The translations under genes and the position numbers were made by a program. From CBDHFQ01 sp965262565 (GTDB lineage Bacteria > Bacteroidota > Bacteroidia > J057): a DNA stretch of 64,000 bases. Shown here one piece after another: positions 26,346 to 35,498 of the stretch; within the stretch, counting starts at the first letter, position 1; the number at the start of each line of letters is the position of its first letter. The notes under the pieces were generated by a model. The model was not told the DNA's origin. It worked only from the letters and a program-made list of their open reading frames with translations, and searched no databases. The stretch covers positions 310,001-374,000 of the forward strand of contig CBDHFQ010000008.1 of assembly GCA_965262565.1 (NCBI GenBank), read 5' to 3'.

Positions 26346-26535
26346 TTTAACGATTCTGTTTGGATTTTCGTCCTATTGGTTTTTGATGACCTGGAACATT
26401 AGTATAACAGGAAATATTCCCATTATACCCTATTGGTTAGTTCCCATTATCCCCCCTACATTCCCGTGTAACCAGGAACTCGTGGCGAATCTCAAATACG
26501 TAATACAAGGTATTCATAGGGCTTATTAGTTATAT

Positions 26536-27228
26536 TTAAATTTTCAAAAAATCCAGGGGACTGCAAAGCTTTTCTTTGGCTTTTTGGGTAATGTGCGTGT
26601 ATATCTCCGTAGTCTCACTGCTATGATGACCTAGAAGTACTTGTATATATCGCAAATCCATCCCCCGCTCCAGTAAATGAGTAGCAAAGCTATGTCTGAG
26701 CGTGTGTACCGTACGGTATGGATTGACACTGGCCATCGCTACAGAACGGCAAAATATCTTTTGAATACTGCTGTTGCTATACTGCTCTCCGTCCTGCCCC
26801 TCGAATAGCCAATATTCCGGAGTATAGGTTTCCAAGTAGTCTTTTAGAAGCCTGATCACCTTATCCGAAAGCACAGAATATCGATCCTCTTTTCCTTTTC
26901 CCGCTTTGATGAATACCGTTTTGCGGTGAAAATCAACATCCCTTTTTCTTAACCGAATACTTTCCCCGATCCGCAATCCGGCACTGTAAATCACCATCAG
27001 CATGGTTTTATGTTTGATATTACGGGTTACTTTAAATAAACTAACCTCCTCCTCCTCACTAAAAACACGGGGCAAACGCTTACTCTTTCTCGGGCGAAAT
27101 TCATAAAAGGTACGTTCTGGTCCCAAAACCTTCTCGTAATAGAATTTCAGCGCATTTACCCCCTGGTTCTGAGTAGAATCCGACCACTTCTTTTCCTTTG
27201 AAGTGTCTAACAAAAATTTCCAGTTCAT
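26536..27228 (-). CDS. Tyrosine recombinase, N-terminally truncated
   Basis: 230 residues with a full catalytic set: Arg in YSAGLRIGE, Lys in KAGKGKEDR, HTLRHSFATHLL, His in LLGHHSSE and nucleophile Tyr in EIYTHIT. The family is usually 360 to 400 residues; here the N-terminal half of the arm-binding and core-binding region is gone, as the frame starts inside the SAM-like domain (WKFLLDTSKEKKWSDSTQNQ). The catalytic part is intact, so residual activity is not excluded but DNA binding should be poor. Confidence 0.75.
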   Translation of the reverse strand: MNWKFLLDTSKEKKWSDSTQNQGVNALKFYYEKVLGPERTFYEFRPRKSKRLPRVFSEEEEVSLFKVTRNIKHKTMLMVIYSAGLRIGESIRLRKRDVDFHRKTVFIKAGKGKEDRYSVLSDKVIRLLKDYLETYTPEYWLFEGQDGEQYSNSSIQKIFCRSVAMASVNPYRTVHTLRHSFATHLLERGMDLRYIQVLLGHHSSETTEIYTHITQKAKEKLCSPLDFLKI

Positions 27229-27239
27229 TTTTTACTTTT

Positions 27240-27491
27240 TTATCCGTTCTGTACCATCAATTCCAAAGCGATCTGTTCTGCATTTACTTCGGCGTCAATT
27301 CCGATGTGAATCCATAGCTGACTTTCGGTACAATGGCCGGTCATGGGCATAATCTGAGATAACTTATATCCCATGCGGTAAAGATTGGTTGCAAATGACC
27401 TTCGGCAGGTAGGAGAGGAGATGACCCTAAGGATCCGATGGGAAGAATCCTTCATGCAAGATTTAAACAGGTCTTCCTTGAACATCCACAT
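27240..27491 (-). pseudogene. Second integrase remnant with the catalytic Tyr lost
   Basis: 83 residues reading RRSFATNLYRMGYKLSQIMPMTGH and then LWIHIGID, the C-terminal end of a tyrosine recombinase. In relatives the last segment has a Tyr where this has His, and the HxxR motif reads CRRS rather than HxLRHS. It starts 12 bases after the first remnant on the same strand. A dead fragment. Confidence 0.65.
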
Positions 27492-27939
27492 CGTTTGATC
27501 CTAAATGGCAATAAAAACCCGGGGATGTGATAGAAGGTCGTGATGGTGATCGTTTTTCTAGATTAGCAGGATATTTATTCCTCTAGTTTAGGATGTGAAA
27601 TTACGTTTAATAATAAAAAAAGATATTCCTGCTAGAATCCCGGCTTCACTTCGGGCTGGTGGGAATATCGAATTTTACCGCATCTGCTGATTAGAAGATG
27701 AAATATTCACGATTTCTTTTTTATTAGACTGACAGGGAGTTAAATGATTCAAAAAGGCCAACTTATAATTTTATATTTTAACTATTTTGAGATATTTTGT
27801 TATAGCTGCTTAGTTAATCTGAAAGAACGTCAACTAAATGTAACCTGATTCTGTTAACGCGACAAAACCGTTCTTTGGTAACCTAACTAAATGACAAATC
27901 CTCCTTCTATAATCCTTCAATCAACAGATGCGACAAAAT
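27492..27939. other. Gene-free gap with imperfect inverted repeats
   Basis: 448 bp. TAGCAGGATATT near 27564 is roughly inverted by AATATTCCTGCTA-like sequence near 27627, and a GC-rich hairpin CCCGGCTTCACTTCGGGC lies near 27643-27660. No gene seen. It separates integrase debris from the cytolysin-like gene and may be a mobile-element end. Confidence 0.35.
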
Positions 27940-29514
27940 CTACTTTTTTCTTTCAATTTTGTAGACAAGCTCGACTCTTTGGTGGTTGATAGTTCCCGTC
28001 TTATCATCAAAGATAAATGAATAATATACAGGATTACCCAAGCTGAAAATTTTATTTGGAGCATTAGAAAATTTCCAATTTCTCGTAATTCTTCCAAAAT
28101 CATCGATCCTGTTATTAGGATCTCTTTCGTATAAATTTGTACTTATTCTAAAATAATCATCTTCAGTAGGATTATCAAAGATAAATTCTCTATCTCGTCC
28201 CTCTGAATAAAACTTAGATCCTTTATTTGGAACTTCATTCATCAGTACGTTTATGTCATATTCTGTCGCATTCCGAGAAGTAGAGATAGTCGCATTTCCT
28301 CCAAATTCATTTCTACCTTCCTTACATTTGATACAAGTAATTTTGTGTAAGCTAAATTTATATACCTCAACAGGATCTAATTCGCACGTCTTCCTATTGA
28401 ATTCAGCCTCATACGACATATGAACTTGTCTTCTACTCGCTAAATACCTAAGGCTATACGCAATGGGAACACCAGGATTATTCAGACTCCACTCGGCGCC
28501 TTCTTGAATGACATTTTGTACCTTCTCATAAGATGGCGCTCCCTTTAACGCAATCTCTGCTCCTCCTCCATATACGATATAAGTAACTTTAGAATTTTTG
28601 AGTACAGTACCAACTTCCACTCCTGATGATAACTTAAATCCCGCTAACTTTCCTTCATAAGCTGCTAATAAACTGGCTTTTACATCTTCTGTACTAAATT
28701 TACTTTCCACCATAAAATAAATTTGTCTTCCATAGTCTACTGACTTAACATATAATGGCGGATTATTTGGACCAATTTGATGTTCTATATCTTTCACTTT
28801 ATCTCCTTCTTTAAACAGAGAATATTTGGTTTCGGGATCATTAATAGAAATGGTATAAAAGGTCTGATAAAATTGAATAATTACACGGCTACCTTCAATT
28901 TTCTTATTTATTTCAAATTTAGATTCTATTTCTCCTAAGCCATAACGGGCATCTAGGCCCAGATTAAACCTAAATTCATCTCTACTATAAGTTTCTTTTA
29001 AAATATAGGAGAAATCTGCTGCCGTACTAACCGGTCCCTGAATATCCAACATATCATTTATTCCTTCGCTCACATCACTCCACTGAAAAGAAGGGACAGA
29101 AATGGTTACACTTTCTGCTCCTGTAATTCCTTCCATGATAAGTTGTCCACCAGCTTTGGGGACAGTAACAGGAGTAAAATTCCCTCTTTCAAATGGACTT
29201 CCTTGCAAAATAGCTCCTGGAAAAATAATTCCTGCTGTTCCATCTGAAACCACCACCTTGGATAACCTACGAACCTGATGGGCCTCTAATCGAACTTCTG
29301 AACAAGCCAGCTTTCCATTGCTAGCTCCTTCTCCTATGGTAATTTCTGGTTGAAATAAGGTATCTACATTTATAAGCGTCTCACTTCCTGAATCTGTAGA
29401 AAGACGATCCCCAAATTCCACATCACTCATAAATTCTTCTTTGCATCCTCCCCAAAAAATACAGATTATCATTAAGATAACAAAACCATGCATACTTGTT
29501 AAGTTTTTCATCAT
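27940..29514 (-). CDS. Cytolysin-like lipoprotein (CDC family fold, no undecapeptide)
   Basis: About 524 residues from the start at 29514 (29511 also possible). The signal ends in a lipobox-like WGGC near residue 24. Family matches to thiol-activated cytolysins include FPGAILQGSPFERGNFTPV (98-116), NPPLYVKSVDYGRQIYFMVES, the hinge YGGGAE (about 315-320), and NNPGVPIAYSLRYL with the following segment. These cover domains 1 to 3, with the two pore-helix regions. The C-terminal 150 residues replace the usual cholesterol-binding domain: no ECTGLAWEWWR-like undecapeptide, but a CIKC and beta-rich sequence. So it could form pores, or have lost that job; membrane target is unknown. Cytolysins are normally secreted soluble proteins, so a lipid anchor is unusual. 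Confidence 0.75.
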   Translation of the reverse strand: MMKNLTSMHGFVILMIICIFWGGCKEEFMSDVEFGDRLSTDSGSETLINVDTLFQPEITIGEGASNGKLACSEVRLEAHQVRRLSKVVVSDGTAGIIFPGAILQGSPFERGNFTPVTVPKAGGQLIMEGITGAESVTISVPSFQWSDVSEGINDMLDIQGPVSTAADFSYILKETYSRDEFRFNLGLDARYGLGEIESKFEINKKIEGSRVIIQFYQTFYTISINDPETKYSLFKEGDKVKDIEHQIGPNNPPLYVKSVDYGRQIYFMVESKFSTEDVKASLLAAYEGKLAGFKLSSGVEVGTVLKNSKVTYIVYGGGAEIALKGAPSYEKVQNVIQEGAEWSLNNPGVPIAYSLRYLASRRQVHMSYEAEFNRKTCELDPVEVYKFSLHKITCIKCKEGRNEFGGNATISTSRNATEYDINVLMNEVPNKGSKFYSEGRDREFIFDNPTEDDYFRISTNLYERDPNNRIDDFGRITRNWKFSNAPNKIFSLGNPVYYSFIFDDKTGTINHQRVELVYKIERKK

Positions 29515-29755
29515 AATTGTATTAAAAGATATAGTGATGAACCTATTGGCCATTCATTTAAAAAAAGTAGTTAATAACAGATTATTGATATTCCCTCTAA
29601 TAATTATTATCTATTACCTTCGAATAACGCTAAGTTTATCTTGACAAGCTTGTAGAAATGATGCGTTGATATGTATTTATGATGATGAGAAGGGTAATGC
29701 AGTAAAATTTATATTTGATGTCCGGTAAAACACTACATCTGTAGGAGAAATATTA

Positions 29756-32020
29756 CTAATTCTCTTTATATTGAGATTTTATAGAACTTGGGCTTTTACC
29801 ATATACTTTTTTAAATCTACGACTGAAATTAGAAGGATCACTAAAACCTACAGAATAAGCAATTTCGGAAATGGTGGCCACATTTTGTTCCAATAATTTT
29901 TTAGCGTGAGATAACCGAAAAGTTAAGATAAATTCTTGGGGCCCCTTTCCTGTTAATGCTTCCAGTTTTCTATACAATTGGCTTCTGCTGATATGTAAAT
30001 TATCTGCTAACTGAGTAACTGAGAATTCCTCATTTTCCAGATTGTCTTTCACGATCTCTATGACTTTCTGAAGAAACACCTCATCTTGTGAAGAAAGTTG
30101 ATCAGGGGAAGAAGTTAAAAAAGCGTATTTTCCATAAGCAGCTTGTAATCGTTTTCTGTTACTAAGTAGATTTTTAATTTGTGCCCTTAATTCATCCATT
30201 GAAAATGGCTTGTTCATATATACGTCAGCATCTGTCAATAATCCTTTAAGCTTACTTTCTTTAGAAGATTTTCCTGTAAGCATAATAATGGGAATATGAC
30301 TGGTTATCTCATGCTGTTTTAATTCTGCCGTTACTACATAGCCATCTTTCCCAGGCATCTTTACATCAGTAATAATCAAGTCCGGGACTTTTTGGATCGC
30401 TTGTTCAATGCCAAGTTTCCCATTATCCGCTGATATAATAGTAAACTCCTCTGCTAAACTATTCTTTAAATATGTCAATAGATCCTCATGATCATCTATT
30501 AACAATATAGTGAGTCCAAGAGAACTTGATGGTTGGTTATTAGTGATAAATGAATCTTCCTGAATTCCCTGCTTATTACCACTTAAAATAGTCTTCACCT
30601 CTTCACCTTTTTGGGTGCTTAATTTCTCCGTAAAAGGAATCAGCAAACTAAATGTACTACCTTTACTATTACTCTTTAATATTATTTTTGCTCCGGACAG
30701 TTCAATTAACTCTTTGACAAGAGCGAGACCGATACCTGATCCTGAGTAATTCGTATCAAAGTTCTTATCATCTATTTGATAAAACCGATCAAATATATAA
30801 GGCTGGAGTTCTCGGGGAATACCGTAGCCTGTATCAATAACATCTACCTTTAAAATGGTTGAGGAACTTTCAAACTGAATGTGAACCTTCACCCATCCAC
30901 CTGATGGGGTATATTTTATGGCATTAGATATTAGATTGGAAAGGATTTTTTCAAAATGATCTACATCAATATCTAACCATATTTCTGGATACTGGCTTTG
31001 AAGACCTAGCTCTACTGACTTGGTATCTGCGAATGATTCAAAGCTTGAAACAATTTGCTTGGCGAGTTTTACAAAGTCTGTTCGCTGTTTATTAAGCTTC
31101 ATACTTCCTTCGTCTAACCTGGAGATATCCAGTATTTGATCGATCAATTGAAGTAGTTTATTTGCATTCTTCTTAATCGAATTTGCATTAGCATAATTTT
31201 TTGATGATAGTTTACTTTTTAATAATTCCTCCGTTGGACCAAGAATGAGGGTTAAAGGGGTACGGAACTCATGGGAAATATTGGCAAAAAAACGGGACTT
31301 CGCTGCTTCTAAGGATTCTAATTGATGTTTTTCCTGTTCCAATAAATAATCTCTGTAATTTAATATTAAACCAAATGCCACTAACTGGAAAAAACACATA
31401 AGTTGAAATAAACTATAGCTTAAAGAAGTACTTAAAAAAGAGTTGGGGAAATGGTCATTAAGAGTGATGAGTCCTCCACCAACAAAAAGAAATAGTGAAG
31501 ATATTCCCAGGAATTTCACCAGTTGATCCCTTGAAAAAATAAAGGTGAGAATGATACATAAAATGATTCCCAAGGCTCCAATAATAAATAGTTTTCGGAT
31601 GATTGAAATAAATTCTATAACAACGCTTGAAGAGGGAAAAGAATCTAGGAATGCCAATAGAAAGGCTAGCAAGGCATCAACTATAAATGTATATACCAAT
31701 ATTCCCAGGCATGACTTTCTAACGTCCTCTTTCTTTTCCTTAAAAGCAATAGTCTGACTAAACAATAGATAGAATATCACTACCCCAGCTCCAGAAATCA
31801 ATTCGACCCACCAATAGTTTAGCTCAACATAGTCTAAGCTTGAAAAAACATCTTCATATAATTCATTATTTTGGTTGATATACATTAATAAAATGAGGAA
31901 AACGGTATACAAAATGTAATACAATATTTCGGGTTTAGGATTAATCAGATATTTAATGATAGTATATAATAGCATGGACATAAATATGCCTAAGAGCATG
32001 GAATTGAGAATAATTTCCAT
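29756..32020 (-). CDS. Hybrid histidine kinase, receiver and AraC regulator
   Basis: 754 residues. Eight or so membrane helices (about 5-220), HisKA with FFANISHEFRTPLTLILGP (H250), HATPase (about 350-470) with GSGIGLALV, receiver with IITDVKMPG near 560 and Lys in MNKPFS, and an AraC helix-turn-helix (about 650-750). It lacks the big periplasmic propeller of polysaccharide-sensing relatives, so it senses something via membrane helices. Its stop lies 200 bases before the cytolysin-like gene, on the same strand, so it is a good candidate regulator. Confidence 0.85.
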   Translation of the reverse strand: MEIILNSMLLGIFMSMLLYTIIKYLINPKPEILYYILYTVFLILLMYINQNNELYEDVFSSLDYVELNYWWVELISGAGVVIFYLLFSQTIAFKEKKEDVRKSCLGILVYTFIVDALLAFLLAFLDSFPSSSVVIEFISIIRKLFIIGALGIILCIILTFIFSRDQLVKFLGISSLFLFVGGGLITLNDHFPNSFLSTSLSYSLFQLMCFFQLVAFGLILNYRDYLLEQEKHQLESLEAAKSRFFANISHEFRTPLTLILGPTEELLKSKLSSKNYANANSIKKNANKLLQLIDQILDISRLDEGSMKLNKQRTDFVKLAKQIVSSFESFADTKSVELGLQSQYPEIWLDIDVDHFEKILSNLISNAIKYTPSGGWVKVHIQFESSSTILKVDVIDTGYGIPRELQPYIFDRFYQIDDKNFDTNYSGSGIGLALVKELIELSGAKIILKSNSKGSTFSLLIPFTEKLSTQKGEEVKTILSGNKQGIQEDSFITNNQPSSSLGLTILLIDDHEDLLTYLKNSLAEEFTIISADNGKLGIEQAIQKVPDLIITDVKMPGKDGYVVTAELKQHEITSHIPIIMLTGKSSKESKLKGLLTDADVYMNKPFSMDELRAQIKNLLSNRKRLQAAYGKYAFLTSSPDQLSSQDEVFLQKVIEIVKDNLENEEFSVTQLADNLHISRSQLYRKLEALTGKGPQEFILTFRLSHAKKLLEQNVATISEIAYSVGFSDPSNFSRRFKKVYGKSPSSIKSQYKEN

Positions 32021-32552
32021 AAGTTAATCAGCTAATAATCAATTATTTATTTATAAAATATTTTGATTAAACGCAATGTAAGCATCTATGTCCATATAGT
32101 GCAGTATCGCAATTTATCTTAAACAAGATACTCATTTAGGTTTATCGAAAGTGATTTAAAATAGTCATTTATATTTGAAGCGTTAACGTAACTTCTTGAA
32201 GAAATTTTGCTAACAGGGGTAAGAAGGCTAGTCCCTAGAGCATTACATGTATAACCTACTTCAGTTAAACCTTAGCTATAAAGTTCTATATTTGCTTTGT
32301 CGCTATTACATGATTGAATTACATTAACAGATCATCTATCAGATAAATTAAGCAGCTAGAGAACAAAACGATCCCAAAAGACCAACTTGCAGATGCTAAT
32401 TTAAATTTCTTCAAATCATTCCGCTCTCTAGCAATCTGGTAAATCATCAATCTATCATATTTCCATCAACAGAAACAGCAACATCCAAGAGATTCATCTT
32501 GAAAACTCAATATTCCTCCAGAATCTCAAATATCCAACCATCCCACAAGCTC
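32021..32552. other. Gene-free gap
   Basis: 532 bp, A/T-rich. I found no gene, tRNA or clear repeat. Confidence 0.6.
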
Positions 32553-33014
32553 CTAAGTATTATATGGAACTTGCCCTTGGGCCAATTTTAATCTCGTCCA
32601 AATATTCATATTAATGACAATAGCCGCAATTTCGGCAATCTCCTGCGCTGAAAAATATGTGGCAAGTTCATCATGATAGTGTTGAAAGTTTTTATGACTC
32701 CCTTCGGAAAGTACATCAGTATACGCTAAGGCAGCCTTTTCTTTGTCATCATATAACTCACTATTCCACCAAGAAGAAATATTGTCAACTTTAGCAGAAT
32801 GGATCCCAACATCACGGGCTGTCTTAGCATGCAAAATGACACAGTAGGCACATTCATTTTTTTGGGCTACCCTTAATCTCAACAATTGAGCTAAGTGCTT
32901 GTCAATAGCCAAATCAGCAGTATACCCGAAAGCTTTAGCAATTTCTTTGGCCAAATCGTGGAAAGGAGTTAAATCCGGGTCGAATCGTAGGTTTTTAAAT
33001 GGAATCTCTAACAT
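32553..33014 (-). CDS. Carboxymuconolactone decarboxylase/AhpD-like protein
   Basis: 153 residues, all helical, with ECAYCVILHAKTARDVG near 53-69: the CxxC and His pair of AhpD-type proteins. It may be a thiol peroxidase partner or act on lactones; family-level only. Conserved LLRLRVAQKN before the Cys pair. No operon partner. Confidence 0.78.
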   Translation of the reverse strand: MLEIPFKNLRFDPDLTPFHDLAKEIAKAFGYTADLAIDKHLAQLLRLRVAQKNECAYCVILHAKTARDVGIHSAKVDNISSWWNSELYDDKEKAALAYTDVLSEGSHKNFQHYHDELATYFSAQEIAEIAAIVINMNIWTRLKLAQGQVPYNT

Positions 33015-33289
33015 GTTACTTGACTATATGAAGATTATTTTACTGATATCAATTCGTTTAAGTTCGTCTAAGCAACACAGTAGTTATGTCGTAAAATCAG
33101 AATCTGGTATAAAAGACTTTACCTCTGATGTTTAGAACCATGAACCATCCTCAAAGACGTTGATCTTCTATAACTCATCAATTTGCCACATAATGCACTC
33201 ACGACTCTATTTCTATTTATGTGATCTATCTATAGAAGAAATTCACTTAAATATAAAGTAGATATTTTGGCTACTTCTATCATACTTCT

Positions 33290-33387
33290 GACAAACTCCA
33301 GCATATTTAAGAAAATCTCACTGTATTCATGTTCGTGTTACTGGGAAAAGTTGACCTCCATAACCTAAGATATGCCCTTCTTCCTAT
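33290..33387. repeat. Degenerate copy of the esterase 3' end
   Basis: This 98-bp stretch resembles the next 98 bp (33388-33486) along most of its length (about 70% by eye; both start GACAAACTCCAGC). The second copy is the C-terminal end and stop of the esterase gene. The first lacks the stop and lies just downstream in the reading direction. Confidence 0.65.
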
Positions 33388-33400
33388 GACAAACTCCAGC

Positions 33401-34339
33401 TTATTTAGGATAATCTCGCCATATCCACTTAAGCGTTTCCGGAAAAAGTTGGCCTCCATGTCGTAAAGTATGTCCTCCTTTACCGAAGACAAACTTGTAA
33501 TCATATCCTGCATATGCTAATGCACTTTCCATCGACTGATTGGCCAATGGCCAGTTTCCCCAAATGACATTTAGGTCCTGGGTTCCTGATTGAAGAAAAA
33601 TCCGAATAGATTTCTTTGGCGTCCGTCTGACCAATGGCGGATATATATGACCTCCTCTAATATCGGTAAAGCTTCCGCAGTGACTAATCACATTGCCAAA
33701 TTCATCCGGTCTATGCCACGCTGCGTTAAAGGCACAAATCGCCCCCGAACTATAACCCATCAGGATTCTTCCTGCCGGATTATCCGTGATATTGTATTTT
33801 TTGCTCAGCTCGGGAATCATCTCTTCTAGCAGGAACCTTGCATAATGATCAGTAACATGATCGTATTCAAAGCTTCTATTGGTTGTTCCACCCCAATAAG
33901 GTGAACCAGGTCCTTTGTCGCCTGGATTAATAAATAATCCTATGGTTACGGGAATCTCACCTTGATGAATAAGATTATCAAATACAATATTAGGTGCAAT
34001 ACCGGGTGTCCAAGCAACTCCATTAAGATACAATTCACCATCCTGAACGACTACTAAACATGCTGGTTCGGTGGGCTTATATTGCTTTGGTACATAAACC
34101 CAATAATCTCTAGTTGTCCCAGGGTATATTTTTTCACTGTTCCAAACATACTTTTCTATCGTTCCTTTGGGTACTCCCTCTTTGGATTTGGAATCTACGC
34201 CAAGTTGGTAAGGTTCTTCAATTAGCTTAATACTGTCAAATTCCTTTTGATCAACTTCCCTAGGAGTAACCTGGGCCTTGAGCATATGTACAAGAAGTAC
34301 CGCACTAAGAAAAAAAACTATGTCAAAAAATCCTTTCAT
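33401..34339 (-). CDS. Exported esterase (enterochelin-esterase-like)
   Basis: 312 residues with a signal peptide (about 1-22) and the PF00756-type fold. Nucleophile motif GYSSGA near 193-198, oxyanion and beta-strand region LVVVQDGELYLNG near 95-107, and final GKGGHTLRHGG with the likely catalytic His. It hydrolyses an ester outside the cytoplasm; substrate not evident. A degenerate 98-bp repeat of its 3' end follows. Next to an AraC regulator on the same strand. Confidence 0.82.
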   Translation of the reverse strand: MKGFFDIVFFLSAVLLVHMLKAQVTPREVDQKEFDSIKLIEEPYQLGVDSKSKEGVPKGTIEKYVWNSEKIYPGTTRDYWVYVPKQYKPTEPACLVVVQDGELYLNGVAWTPGIAPNIVFDNLIHQGEIPVTIGLFINPGDKGPGSPYWGGTTNRSFEYDHVTDHYARFLLEEMIPELSKKYNITDNPAGRILMGYSSGAICAFNAAWHRPDEFGNVISHCGSFTDIRGGHIYPPLVRRTPKKSIRIFLQSGTQDLNVIWGNWPLANQSMESALAYAGYDYKFVFGKGGHTLRHGGQLFPETLKWIWRDYPK

Positions 34340-34434
34340 TCTGTTAAAGATTAAGTTCGCTATGTGATTTACACTTTATAGCAAATAACATTTTTCAGAA
34401 TGATAAAATGGTAGTCATTATGAAGCAATAATGG

Positions 34435-35298
34435 TCATTTTGATCCATCAGATCGGAACTCGCTTGGGGTTTGTCCTGTGAGCTTTTTATAGAACCTAAC
34501 AAAATTGGAATGATCAGAAAAGCCTAAATCGTAAGCTATTTCAGAAATGTTCTTTTCGGAATACAACAATTCGCTTTTTATTTGAGTAAGCAGTCTTTCA
34601 CGAATCACCTTAGATGCTGGCTTCCCCAATGTTTTCTTAATAGCTCTGTTTAGTTGGCTTCGGCTGATGTTCAATAAGCTGGCATAGTCTTCTATTCTAA
34701 GCTTTGCATTAATATTCTCTTCCAACAGTTTCCTCAAGCGCAATAAAGTATTATCCTGATATAAATTGACAGACAGATCATGACCTCTAACATACTCCCG
34801 GTTCATTTGTATTAGAATATTGTAAAGAAGAGAACGTATATAATGATGGCTATCATCTTGTAGATGATCTAATTCTATCTTAATTTTTTCACAAATATGG
34901 AGATGCTCTGATAAAAATCTGTCATCACACCTAAGAATAGCAGATTGGTTGTTTTGGAAAAGTTGAAATCGGTACATAAATAAGCTATCTCTAAAGAATG
35001 ATTCTATAAACTCATTTTCAAACAACAAAAGATATCCGTTGAAGTCAGCAGAAACATCTATCCATTCTCTTACCTGGTTGGGCTGAAAAAATATGATGGA
35101 ACCTTTACTAAAGGGAGTAATCTCAAGGTCGCTAGCAATTTTACCTGTTCCCTTGTTAATGATAAATATTCCGTAAAAATTATAGATAAAAGGTCGCCCA
35201 ACTGTTACGCTTGCTTTGGTCTCAGAAAAGAACACGCAATCCATTAAAAATTCTCTGTCGTATTTCTTTCTGATGAAATCGTATCTTTTAATATTCAC
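34435..35298 (-). CDS. AraC-family transcriptional regulator
   Basis: 287 residues: an N-terminal cupin-like ligand domain (about 15-150) and a C-terminal double helix-turn-helix with ISRSQLNRAIKKTLGKPASKVI and ISEIAYDLGFSDHSNFVRFYKKLTGQTPSEFR. It stands between the esterase and the enolase-family gene, all on the minus strand, so it may control one or both. Effector unknown. Confidence 0.85.
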   Translation of the reverse strand: MNIKRYDFIRKKYDREFLMDCVFFSETKASVTVGRPFIYNFYGIFIINKGTGKIASDLEITPFSKGSIIFFQPNQVREWIDVSADFNGYLLLFENEFIESFFRDSLFMYRFQLFQNNQSAILRCDDRFLSEHLHICEKIKIELDHLQDDSHHYIRSLLYNILIQMNREYVRGHDLSVNLYQDNTLLRLRKLLEENINAKLRIEDYASLLNISRSQLNRAIKKTLGKPASKVIRERLLTQIKSELLYSEKNISEIAYDLGFSDHSNFVRFYKKLTGQTPSEFRSDGSK

Positions 35299-35498
35299 AA
35301 GAATAGAATTTACTAAAGGTGGTTTTGAAAAATGCTGCTAAAGATCTCAACTTCGAAGAATGAGATATTACGGAAAGCACGACAAACGTCTAAAGAGTTT
35401 CTTCGATTCCTATTTCATCGATTACTTCAAAAAAGAATTTTCTCAATTTTTACGTTTGCCTATTGTTACAGTTGCACTAATCCCCAACAGCTTCTCTA

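Noticed and set aside
33307..33513. Minus-strand frame after the esterase
   Set aside because: It is made of the two repeat copies in a shifted frame and shows no family.
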